Part shown: one piece after another, positions 20,691-32,326 of the stretch
How positions within the stretch are numbered: the first letter of the stretch is position 1
How the letters are laid out: every line of letters starts with the position of its first letter
From: Apteryx mantelli
Lineage: Eukaryota > Chordata > Aves > Apterygiformes > Apterygidae
DNA length: 64,000 bases
Assembly (NCBI RefSeq): GCF_036417845.1
Contig: NW_027118693.1
Location: forward strand, 5,466,001 to 5,530,000
Reading direction: 5' to 3'
Notes under the pieces: model-generated
Told to the model about the DNA's origin: nothing
The model's input: only the letters and a program-made list of their open reading frames with translations
Database searches by the model: none
Translations under genes and position numbers: made by a program

Positions 20691-23600
20691 AAGCATACAC
20701 ATTATCTACCCTCATCTTGCCAGGACCATCACTGAGCTCCATGGCTTGAGCTTCCCTTTGTGCTGCCTGAGTTTGCCGTGAGGAGCAGGGGCCTCTTCCC
20801 ATGGGCTCCAGAGGGGGCAGTCCTGACCCACAGCACTGGGGACATGGGAGCACGGGTGACTAAACTTTCAAAGTCACAGTTTTAGTCAGATTTCATCCAC
20901 TCACAATGTTGAAGGGCTTTCCAGCATCTTCACTCTCCGTTCTAGACAATGTGTGCTCTTCAATAGCTTTAAGGATTCTTTTGTTTTCTTTTAGATTCCC
21001 CTGTCATCCCTGAGGAGGATTCTTGGAGACAGAGATCCTCAGCACTGCAGCTGCACTTCGAGTGAATAGCTGTGATTCCTGAGAGGCCAAAGGCTTCACT
21101 CTGTCTTTAGTGCAGAGCGAGGAGAGCTGGCGTGTCCATCAGTCTTCTTCCCAGCTGCCCTGTGCTTGCACCTCTGAGGCGGAGGACATTTGCACTCATG
21201 TTACCATAAAAAGAATTGACACTGCTGAGAGCAGAGGAATCGAGTTTCAAAATGCAGATCACCAAGCCCAGGAGCTTGAAGGCCAGCTGGACACCCCCCA
21301 CAAAACTGTCAGACATCCTAAAGATGGGGTGTCCTGAGGAGAGAGTTGGCTCCTTCCCAGCCCCCAAACTGCATTGCCCAGAGCCCCACAGTTTAGAGGG
21401 GCACTTGGGCACTTCAGTGCCAAGGACATGTCTGCATGGCAGCACCTGCAGGATTGGTGTCTGAATTGCCTCTGAAATGCCCCTGCCCAGAGAGTCCAAG
21501 GGGAAGGACAAGGGCAGCATGGACAGGTGGGGAAACACACAGCAATAGCATGATATTTCTTCTAAAGGAAGAAGGGACATGGAGAGACAGGGGACACTCA
21601 GGAGTTTCTCCTCTCCAGATGTCCATCTGTGAGGAAACAGCCCATGCCCTGGACCCCACAGCCTTGAGGGCTGTGCTGGGAGAGGAGATGAGACATTGGA
21701 GCTTGTAGTTTCCTCTCACACTTTGAACGAGACTCTTATGCCTGGAGCTGTGCCTGCAGGCAGCTCTTTCTTTGTCCCACATGGCATGTCAGTGCTTACA
21801 GACCCCATCCCACCTGCTGGGTGCTCAGCTCTGCCCTGCAGAAACCTCCCGGGAGCAGGGCACTGCCCAGGGGCACCTCGGTGTTTGCAGGGGCTAAGGA
21901 GCATCTGAGAGAAACCTTGATGAAGCTGCAAAGGTGATGCTGGTTCTGTCTGTAGGCTGAGGGGTGCATGAAGGGATTTCTTGAGTTCCTCCCAGAACTG
22001 TTCCTCTCTCACTGTCACTATTTTGGAATCTCAAGCCCCTATTTAAACCTGACAGCTCCACTAACATTTCATCCCAACAAAGAGAATAACACTGAAAGCA
22101 GAGACTCATGACAGCTCCTTCCCTTTCAGGTATGCCTGTCTTGACCTTCCTTTTGGAAAGCCCCCTCCAGAAATGTTCTCAGGGTGAGCCAGAGCTGAGA
22201 GCAGCCCTGACCCATGCAGCACCCTCTCAACAGGAGAATGAACATGTCCTGCTGGTGGTCAGTCATCCCACCCAGAGCTTCTCCCCACAGCACCGTGGGC
22301 AGGCTGAGTGCTGATGCTTGCAGGAGGCAGAGTCACTGTCCCGGACACACAGCACTCTGGGGTGCAGGGACACTGCTCTGAATTACAGCCCTGAGCAGAT
22401 CTGTGTGCACGCCTCTGCTTCACACCCCTGCAGCATCCCTGGGAGAAGGTAGCAGGATGCCGTTTCCCTCTGACGGAGTGGCTGGGAATCCCTGCTCTAA
22501 AGCATCTCCTGCCCCACAAAGGAGGGACTGGGATACCCATCCTGACAGACCCAATCAGCCATGGGATGTGCTAGCTTTAGAGAAAACCTCAGGATGCCTC
22601 AGCTGCATTGCCCTGCAGCCAGAGACTTACTGTGTTAGGGGCTGTGAAGATTTCTCCTCCAGTGAGCTCTCAGCCGTCTACCCACTCCTGATTGCCTTGA
22701 ACTTCTGTCTCACTCATCTTGCTCATCTTCTTCATCTCATCTTGGCACTTGCAGGTAGTGCCTGGAGCCCTGCTGCCCTGCTGCCCAACTCCCTCCTCCG
22801 GGGAAATATTCACTGAGGTAGACTAAAATAATCTTCTTTTGTCTCTCTCTAAATGCTGAAGAGAGACCCATTCCAGCATTGCAATTTGTCACATCAGAGG
22901 GTGCTTTTCTAAGAGAGGTGGCAATGTCTCACTCTGGAAGACCCTATTCCCATCTCTTAACTGGGCAGGACACCTAGACAGGGACAAGAAGGCAGTTCAT
23001 TTTCCCATGGTTCAAGTACTCTTCAGATGAATCAATCCAGGCATCTCATGCTGGTTTAGAAGCCCCTGGCCTGCAGGGGGATTCAGATCCCTCCCGTGAA
23101 CTCCACAACTCACAGGACGTGGGATTCCCCTTGCCCAAGCTGAAGTGTGAACAACAGAGATGTCTGCACGCGAGCTCCGTGTCTAAGCTCCCATTATTAT
23201 CAGTGGAGATGGAGGGTGGGAGTCAGTTGCTCACACACAAACACCTTGTGCTATTTGAAGAGACAGAGGTGGTCTGAGGCATGTGCCAGTGTCTGCTTGC
23301 TCTGATGGAGCAGCTGGGAGACCAGCATCCTTCTAGAGCATCAGGTGGAGGCCAGCTGGGGAATTTCCTTGGTCATCTGAAATGGCACTAGGTGCCTGCT
23401 ATGAGGAGAGCTCCACTCACTAGGAAGCTGAGACACATGCAGATCCCTACGCTGTAGCCCACTGATATAATTCAGTGCAGACCCTTGATTTAATGACATA
23501 AAAATAGGCCATAGGCAGGGCCATGGCAGGTGCCTGGGGTGTGCAACACAACCACATGTCTCCAGGAGATACAGCATGGGACCTACAGGAAAACCACGCC

Positions 23601-24165
23601 CTTTTGGAGAGGTTGCTGGGCAAATGCCCCAGGGCATCTTAGCTTTCCTACCTGTGCCCAAAAAGCTAAATCCTACCACTGCCTTCAGGCAAAGTCCATC
23701 CAACCTACATCCAAGAGTGCTGCATAAATGGGAGGCACATCACACCAAGGTCTCCACTGTAAACCTACACTCTTGAACCCTGCTAATTCTCCTCTCCCGA
23801 AACGTCTTCTCACCCCCCAGATGATATGAACAGGGACTGTGCTATTGATGTCCAAGGGTGGCTGGATCACAGGCTCTCCAGGCCCAGGAACTTCTCAAAG
23901 CACCTTGCCCTTCCTGGACATTGGCTCACCTCTGTCAAAGGCTCCAAGATGCTGCAGAGTCAGCTCAGGCAGCAAACTTCTCTCCTCCCATTCCTGCACG
24001 GACCAGCTCTGTTTCTCCCTGGCTTAGGGTACTGCAGGGTTTGCTCTTTTAGTGGGAACCTTGTTTCACCATTACTACCTATGGCTACCTATGCCAGCAT
24101 GTCTCTGCTCTGAATCAAAGTCTTTGCATACATGAGGTAACAGGTTTCCCCATGATAAATCTTGG

Positions 24166-25763
24166 GGCCTTGAGAAACTTGGAGATTTGGCCAACAAAAG
24201 CCTCATAAAGTTGTACAAGGAGAAGTGGCAAGTCCCGTATCGGGGGGCAGAACAACCCACGCATCAGGCTGGGACCTGACCAGCAGAAGAGTGACCCTGA
24301 GGAGAAGGGCCTGGATGTTATGAGATATGCCATATGACCCAGTGGTGAGGACTCACCACAAATGGGACCAGCTGCATATGGGGCTGCATTAGGAAGAGAG
24401 TGGCCACCCACTTTTTCTTCTTTTTTTTTTTGGCTTACAGAATAATTGATATCAACATTCTCCAATTGATATTGATCTACAGGGTCTCTTAATGAAATCT
24501 GGACATGTAGGAGAAACACTATTCTTCAAGTCAGACATGCATGGACAATCTTCCTCCCCAGCTGCCCAACCCCATCTTTTCCCATCAGCCACCTGGCACT
24601 TAAATCATTCTTAGCTTTTTCCACTGAAGTCTGCAGCTGAATATTACAACTCATAGGCACCAATTCCCACCTGCTTTCCTTAGACAACTAGCTGCAAAGA
24701 GACATGGAAGGATTTCTCTTAATGACAATCAAACAAAAGTAGAATGTGATACAGCTGAAAAAAATAACAAAAAACACACTCCTCAACTCTATGTTAAGTC
24801 CAAGCTTCCTCCCGTGAGGTCTGCTTTCCATAAGGGATAACCTCCCTAGAAATGCTTTAGACAGAGGGATAGGAAAGGCTAGATGGAAACATAATTAAGC
24901 AGTTGGCTAAAAAGACAATTATACAGACTACTGGAAGACAGGGTAAGTTTTCAACTCCCTGAAGCTCAAAGCACAAATAAGGTAGCTGACAGGTATCTGA
25001 ATGAACAAATAGTGACAGGTGGAGGAAAACTCTGCCAAGTGAATATGTCCAAATGGTGTGCTGAAAAGGCTACTTTGGAAAAGTACAAGTTAAGAAGGAG
25101 ACGTGTAAATTTGTGAAATATTAATGAAATGAAATACACAATAGTACAGACCTCTGTAGCAGTGGTAATGCAAGTCCGGGGGAATATTTCTTCTCCTGAG
25201 ATTCATACCCTTCCTGAAAACTTCTGGCATCACAGGAAAACACTCACATTTTATAGAAAGTATCCAATTATTGCAGCTGATGCAAATGTGCTCTTATGTT
25301 TTAAATGTTGAAAAAAGTTCTTTGGCTTTCCAGGCAGAGTTCAGGTGTCTAAGCACAAGCATGCAGTGGCACTTGGAGAGGCCCCAGTGTATCACGTGAG
25401 GTACCTGCCAGGGCCTGGCAGCTCTCACAGGGGACCTGCGGGAGACCAGAGCCCCTCGGAGCTGCAGATGGAGGCTGGGCAGAGAGGACCGGGGCACCTG
25501 CAATGGCACCAGATGCCTGTGACCCTGTCACTGCATGACACCCCAATTCTAAACGTCACTTTCCTTTTCAAAAAAAAAAAAAAAAAAACAGATCGTACAA
25601 ATTCCCCCCAAAAGACCAGTATATAAAAAGGAAACATAACCCAGAAGGGCAAAAAGATGTCAAAGTACTGAAAAAGTTGAAAAATACAACAAACAATTTT
25701 CTTTGCATGAGATCATGTTCTTAATTTCTTTCTTTTTCCTTTTGTATTGACATTTTCTAAAAA
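24166..25763. other. Intergenic, no gene seen
   Basis: A low-complexity T stretch near 24418 and a run of about 18 A at 25570-25587 are visible. One copy of the dispersed TGCCATTTGAGATGCCCT-like motif lies at 25491-25511. No coding region was recognised. Confidence 0.5.
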
Positions 25764-26450
25764 TGTCTGTTATAATCAGGACTCCACCATTACACAGCTG
25801 TTCTGTCTCTCATTGTGACCGACCAATAACCCCTGCAATGGGAGAAGGCTCAGAGGGTGAGGTGCCCATGAAGTTCAGCAACAGTGTAGGATGCGGCTCG
25901 TTAATCCTTGCTGTTGCGCAGAGAACTGACTTTATCTCAACACAGAGGGGACCAGAGGGTGACCTTTGTTTTAGGTAAGTAGCCATAGCCATTAATTGGA
26001 CCAGATGTAACTGTTTCTTCCTGAGCTGATCAAAAGCATGTGAACGTCTCCCTGAATTAGCCAGACCAGCATGGAGGAAGTGTATACGTGGCTCAGCCCA
26101 ACATCGAGTATAAAACCTCAACAACTAACAAAGGAATTTCAAAGAGAGCAACGGGCTTGAGCTGGCTTCAATCCACGTATTCCTTCCCGGCAACTGGGGA
26201 CACCCAGCGTCGTGACAGTGAGCATATTATAGAGACCGGTAATGGGAATCACATTGGTATTGTGATTGAACTGCATGAGTGTACTGTGATTTCAGTATAT
26301 TGCTGGATCATTCTGCTAAATCAGGAATCCCGTGTAACATCAAATATCTTCAAAGGAAACTTTTAGATTAAACATTGCACTCCCCGTGTGGGGGGGATAT
26401 CTAAAAGAACCTGGTCAGAGAGTACTGGACTCTGACACTCCTGCAAAGCC
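25764..26450 (+). repeat. Possible solo LTR
   Basis: The stretch holds a CCAAT box at 25823-25827, a strong TATA (tataaaa, 26109-26115) and an ATTAAA signal (26367-26372) about 255 bases later, followed by a G run. This order is LTR-like. Boundaries are not fixed; TG and CA ends near 25764 and 26447 are possible, but I found no convincing target-site duplication. It could instead be an unrelated promoter-like sequence. Confidence 0.35.
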
Positions 26451-29206
26451 CGGTGCCTCTGCAAATACCCCCTGCCCAGGGCTGTCCACGCCACTCCTAA
26501 CTCTTTGCACAGAGCAAGTCGCATCCTGGGCTGTCGAGCTTTCTTGACTGACAGAGGAAAGCAGGGTGACCAGCTTCAGTGAAACGCTCTCTTTTGGGAT
26601 GGCCAAATTTGCACAAGTCTCAACAGACCCGTCTTGTTGTGATATCTTAAAGGTGTCCCAATAAATCTAGCCACACTCCCCTTTCAATCCCTGCATGGTA
26701 ACTGAAGTGCGACGCCAGTTTAGATGACAACAGCGATGAGACTGATCTCACCCAGTGCCAGATCCCTTCAGTGCAGAGGCCTCTGTCCAGTCCAGCTGTC
26801 CAGACTTCCCTTTCTAGTCAAGGGAGAGAAAGAAGGTGTCTCCCTGAGAGGTCTTGAGAGACTTCTGGTGACAAGCTAATGCTCCTGAAAGCCTCCCATA
26901 ACTCCTAGGTCACATTTCCCAGCACCATATGGGAACCACAGGGCACCTCGAGAAGCAATAGCCTCTATATGTTGGCAAATGAATGAAGGCCTAAATGCAA
27001 ACATTTAGATATAAGGTGAAAGCTATTTTAAAGTAACTCTATGCAAGAACAGAAAAATATCCACATTTCCACAATTTCAATAATTTTTTATCAATCTATC
27101 TGAATTACTTTGTTCTTTCTTTTTTAGTGCCAAGCACTATGTGATGCACTGCAGCAATTACTTGCCCTATGTGAGTATACAGAGGCAGAAAGATAGAGAG
27201 ACATGGATCTGTATATACAGTTTGTCATCAGAATGCATTTCCTACCGACACTCCGAATGGAGAAGATCTGAGGAACTGCTATGTCTATATAGGCATATTT
27301 CCCATCTCTTCTTCTGCCTCTTCTTCCCTTACAGAGCTCTCCAGGGGCAGATTCATTGAATCACAGCACTTAGGGCTTTTTTACATTCATGTAAAAGACA
27401 ACATGAGGGCCTCTGTCCTCAAATTCACTGCCATGCCGTCATCATTGTACATGTGGTGCTATTCTGACTGCAGCTTTCAAGGTGTCCCTGAAAAGAACAG
27501 GATGTAGGAGGAAAAAGTGAGATGGAAGGGTCTAGAAGGGAGCGCTAGAGGCACCAGACGATTGCAGTAGGTCCATGAAAGTGCAAAGAAAGCTTTTACA
27601 TGTCCTAAACCATAATCGCTTTCATTCTAATGAAGAAGAAAGTTGCAATATGTCATTGGCTATGTCCTTCTAAGACAAGACCTCAGGAGGCAATGGTGGC
27701 CAGGATTAAAATTCCCATTGGCTTCAACAGCATGGGGATTTTACTAATTCACAAGAGAGATGTAGTTTGTGGAAAAGGAAACTAAGCACAACAGAAAATG
27801 ACGTGACTCTAGTGAAAGTCAGCTAGAAGGGATTCCTAGCCATGTCGGAAGAACAGAGGAAGAAGTATCTCCCTTTTACACCAGGGCACTCCTCTTAAAT
27901 GTGTCTTAATTGGAAATGATGGCAAGAAGAAACCTCTCTGCGAAAAAGAGAGTCCATCTGGCATCAAGAGACACAGATACAAGTTTAATTTGTCCAGAGA
28001 AAACCCTCTGACTATTTTCTTCTTTCTGATCTCAGGATACCAGAAAAATAGTCTAACAATCATTGGAAACCATTGCGCACACTGGTAAAAACATGGCTTG
28101 CTTTTCTCTTGTGTATTGATTCCTCTCTAGCGTTTGGAAAACATGCATAGAAAAGCACTGGCTAGAGCTGATAAAGATGAAAACCAAGAAGAACTATTTT
28201 CTTTCTTAAAAAAGAGAAATTATTTTGATCAGACAACTGCAAGGCGTTCAGTTTCAGTCTGTCTTTTTTGACTTGTTCTGATACCAGGAATGAAACACTG
28301 CACTCCCCAAATGGCCCCCAGTGTTTCTCATTGGCGGTTGTTAGTATTTTGTTTACTCTATTTTCTGTATTTTCCTCACACAGAAAGACCCAGAAGCAAC
28401 TGAAGCACCCAAAGACTATAACGAGGTTGTACTACTTTGCCAGTGGGACACTGTGATTGTCTGAACTCCAGTTTTTCAACTCTAGGTTAAAAGCTGTCAT
28501 TGCATCTTTACATGTCTGTCAATAGACTTCCCTGTCTATAATAGACTTACCCTGGCCAAGAAGCACAGAAACAACTCCTCTGCTCTTACGAGGAAATGAA
28601 ATGTGAGTTCTGGTTAAGTGGCAGTGTGCTGAACAAGTGGTATGCTGTTCAGTGACTTTCAGCTCTTCATGTTGTATGTATTGAACTACCTCCATGACTC
28701 TGGGCTTTGGGTCTATTCCAAAAGCTGTTAAGAAGCAGAATATTCCTTCACTCCTTCTAATTTTCCAAATATCCTTCAGAAAGGAAACAGAGAGGAAGAA
28801 CGAGGTCTTTTCCAAAGTATTCATAAATGCACTATATAATATTGAGTACACCCTCTGTGATGAAAAGAAATGAAAAACGGAGAAGTCAGGTCTGTGATTA
28901 CTGTGGTGTACTGAACCACAGTTAATGTAAGTCTGTCCTACTTTTAGAATGACAGTGTGTGAAGCAAAAAAACCCATACCTTTTTCTTTCATGGTAACTC
29001 CTTTATACAACTAAGGATTGGAGAACATAAAAGCAATAGCACTCAGAAGTACCATCTTGTCCAGTTGAAATATAGGCTATTCAAGAAGGAAAACACAAGA
29101 AAGGTGTATTTGCTAATATTAAATATAATTGACAGGTGCTGGGAAATGCAAAGAGTAGTGAAAGGAATTTCAATGCCTGCTGAACGTTTTGTCTTTTTGC
29201 TGTTGC

Positions 29207-29237
<31 letters not shown>

Positions 29238-29602
29238 CTCCTTAGTTTCCATTCCTTATTTGACTTTCCTGCCTCATGAACTGATATTTAACCAGAGTGC
29301 CAAACTCTGCTGATAAGAACTCTGCCCAAATGAGGCAGTTACAGAGTTTACATATCTTTGGGTTATATGTCTTGTCCTTCACAGAACTACAGCTATGTGG
29401 ATAAGCAGGATGTGACACCAGGGACGGAATTACTTCAGAAAAGGAATCTCTAACAGTAAAGATAGCGCATTCTTTTACAAACAATATATTCCTTCAATAA
29501 CTGGGTCACACTGACTTCAGCAAGGCTGTTGCAGATGTTTTGTGCTAGACAGGCCTGCTTCCACACAGCTGTGCCTAAAAGTTCCTGGGGGAGGATTTGC
29601 AG
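26451..29602. other. Intergenic, no gene seen
   Basis: AT-richer DNA without a recognisable domain. It contains a TTG microsatellite at 29199-29237. Short open frames on both strands look random. Confidence 0.5.
29199..29237 (+). repeat. (TTG)n microsatellite
   Basis: Around a dozen TTG/CTG trinucleotide units; the open frames over it are homopolymeric artefacts. Confidence 0.9.
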
Positions 29603-30240
29603 AAACATAGAATGGTTGAGGGTGGAAAGAGACCTCTGGAGACTGACCAGTTCAACCACCCTGCTCAAAGCAGGGTCAGCTAGAGCAGCTTGCTCAGGAC
29701 CATTCCCAGTTGGGTTTTGAATATCTCCTGAGATGGAGACTCCACAACCTCTCTGGGCAGCCTGTTCCAGTGTTCAATCACCCTTACCGCAAAAAAGTTT
29801 TTTTTTTCTCAAGTTTAAATGGAATTTCTTGTACTTTGGTCTGTGCCTATTGCCTCTTTTTCTGCCCCTGGATACCACTGAGAAGAGCCTGGCTCCATCT
29901 TCTTTACTGCCCCCCATTAGGTATTTATACACTTTGGTGAGATCCCCCCGGAGCCTTCTGTTCTGCAGGATGAAGAGTCCCAGCTCTCTCAGCCTCTCCT
30001 CCTGTGACAGATGCTCCAGTCCCCTCATGATCTTTGTGGCTCTTACCTGGACTTGCTCCAGTATGTGCGTGTCTCTCTTACCCTGGGGAGCCCAGGACTG
30101 GACACAGCACTCCAGATGCGGTCTCACCAGTGCTGAGTAGAGGGGAAAGATCACCTCCTCTGTCCTGCTGGCAGCACTCTTCCTAATGCAGTCCAAGATG
30201 CGGTGCTTTGCTTTGCTGCAAGGGCACATTCCTGGCTCCT
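29603..30240 (-). mobile_element. CR1 LINE, 3' end of ORF2 plus 3' UTR
   Basis: The minus strand shows the ORF2 tail with [49 protein letters not shown] and G-G-S-K-E-D-G-A-R-L-F-S-V-V. Then comes the typical 3' UTR ending near 29603 (agaatggttgagg side). It is 5'-truncated, the usual state of CR1. The frame is nearly intact. Confidence 0.92.
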
Positions 30241-31379
30241 GTTGAACTTGTATTGGGTCCAGAATCCACCCCTGGGGTACGTTGCTGGTGCCTGGCCTCC
30301 AGCTGCCCTCCATGAGGCTGATCACAACTCTCTGAGCTTGGCAGTTCAGTGAGAGTGACCATTGTCATGAGCCCTCCCTGAATCCTCCTTCTGCAAGCTT
30401 AAGTGTGGGAATGTGAAACAGGCCCTGAGAGTCGAGTGCTGCCTGAGCACTGCCGGACTTTTCCCCCCATAGTGACTCAGTTCGATACAAATGAGCATGC
30501 AAGAAGCAAGGAAAACATTAGAGTAATGCAATATCACTTGCATATAGACAGACAGATACAACATCACTTTGTTTTAGAGGCTAGAGATGGTTTTTGAGGC
30601 TTCAGTGTAATTAACTACATCTTTGTAGTTACGCCTTCCCCCTCCACCCTGGTAAACTATCTTGCACCGAACTCCAACCTAACCATTTTTGTGAACTTGT
30701 TCCCCTCCTCCATTGTAACCCTCCCTCCATTTCCCTTAACCCCAGTCAGCTGGGCATGTGTCATCCCCACCATCCTGAGGATTCCTTCCACCCTTGGGAG
30801 ACAAAAGGCTTCCCACCTGCTCCTCTTACTTCTTGGTGGCAACAATTTTCTATGGCTCCTAGAAAGGCTGCAGGACCATTCAAGGAGGGATGTGTCCTCC
30901 CCATCCCAGGCTGTGAGTCATCAGGTGTTGTGGGGGAGCTGAGCCTCACGCCTGCATCAGAGGGGACCCCCCCCTCTGCCCCTGACACCCACCCCCGTAG
31001 CATCCCATGAGTAGCTCCGAGGGGTGCTGAGGCCTCCAGCTGCCCTGGAGAGCCCAGGGTGTGGGGAGAGCCGCAGGCTCTCGCACCAGCCCACCGACCC
31101 TGCATGATGCCAGGCCAGCACAGTGAAAGGCCCTGGATGTGCCTCAGGACATCTGCACAGTGGGACGGCAGACAGTGCAGCATGCAGGGACTTGTGTATT
31201 TCTCAAGGTGCTGCTGAAGGCCAGGCTGGAGACCTGTCCCTGGACAAGGTGGCCTGGCACGAGGTGCCTGCCCCAAAGCCTCTTCAGGATCTGCTCTAGA
31301 AGAATCCCAAGCAGTACAGTCCTGGAGGGAAGAGGGATCACCTCCCCCAAGCTCAGGAATGAACTATCCTGACAAACTG
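30241..31379. other. Intergenic, no gene seen
   Basis: No domain was recognised. The GC content rises from about 30900 onward toward the CR1 fragments. Confidence 0.4.
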
Positions 31380-31745
31380 AAAATCAAGAAGAAGCATCAG
31401 GAGGCCTGCAGGTATGAACCAGGAGCTGCTGACAAAACTCAGATGTAAAAAGGAAGTCTACAAGAGGTGAAAGCAGATGCAAGTGACCTAGGAGGAATAG
31501 AGAGACACTGTCCAAGCATGGAGGGATGGGGTCAGGAAAGCCAGAGCCCACCTGGAGTTGAATCTGGTGAGGGAAGTGAAGGGCAACAAGGAAGGCTTCT
31601 ACAGATCCATCAGCAGCAAGAGGAAGGCTAGGGAAAATGTGGCCCTGCTGCTAATTGGGGTAGGGGCCTTGGTGACAAAGCAGAGGGGAAAGGTGGAGGT
31701 ATCTCCCTTCTGTGTTGTCCCTCTGGCAGACCTCGGGGTAGGTCA
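31380..31745 (+). mobile_element. CR1 LINE fragment, ORF2 linker region
   Basis: Frames contain K-G-N-K-E-G-F-Y-R-S-I-S-S-K-R-K-A-R-E-N-V (about 31575-31640), which is the CR1 segment between endonuclease and reverse transcriptase. Preceding codons fit the basic K-K-E-V-Y and A-H-L-E-L-N-L pattern. A frameshift lies upstream of 31558. Confidence 0.8.
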
Positions 31746-31789
31746 AGCCTGCCTGAGCGCCAGGGCCTGTGAATAGGAGGCTTCTGCTG

Positions 31790-32075
31790 GTTGTCCGAGG
31801 AAGGCCTCATCTACTCCTTCCTGACCAGGCGGTCTAGAGCAGACACCCACACAAACATTGCCCATGATCTGCCCATTCATCCTAACCCATCAGGTCTCAA
31901 CCAGCTTATCCTCCATCCCCAGGCAGAGCTCCATGCCTTCCCGCTGCTCTCTCACATAAAGGACAACTGCCCCTCCTTGCCATCCCAGCCTGTGCCTCCT
32001 AAAGAGCCTCTGTCCATCCCTCCCAGCATTACAGTTGTGTGAGCTCTCTCACCACGTCTCCATGATCCCAATGAG
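31790..32075 (-). mobile_element. CR1 LINE fragment, endonuclease region, opposite orientation
   Basis: The minus strand carries the sequence equivalent to 13365-13480: a cattgggatcatggagac block, a gacagaggctcttta block and a gttgtcctttatgtgagag block. It lies head to head with the linker fragment at 31380-31745. The arrangement fits either 5' inversion of one CR1 copy or two insertions. Confidence 0.7.
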
Positions 32076-32326
32076 ATTGCAGCCCTGTAAATGCACACAG
32101 ATTTCTGACTCCTCCTGTTTGTTCCCCCACTTCCTGGCAGGGTCTACCAGCAGCTCTCAAGTGAACCCCCGCTCCCCTCCCAAAGTGGGCACACAGCACT
32201 TAGGTGTTGTCTCTCTCTGCAGGAGTTGAATATCTGTGACACTGTGTTGGGGCTTTTTCACCAATGGGTCAAGTCCCTCCGTGGTGTCCCTGACCCAGCA
32301 TGGCTCACCTGTGGGCTGCTGTTCCT

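Larger units (their letters stand above)
19643..24165 (-). repeat. Inner inverted duplication, right arm (OR14-like gene unit)
   Basis: Reverse-complement partner of 5690-10811. It is about 0.6 kb shorter, partly because it lacks the local palindrome at 7792-8490. Clear matching blocks include 23530-23660 against 6115-6260, and 24040-24165 against 5700-5830. Besides the OR gene no coding region is recognised in 20605-24165. Confidence 0.8.
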
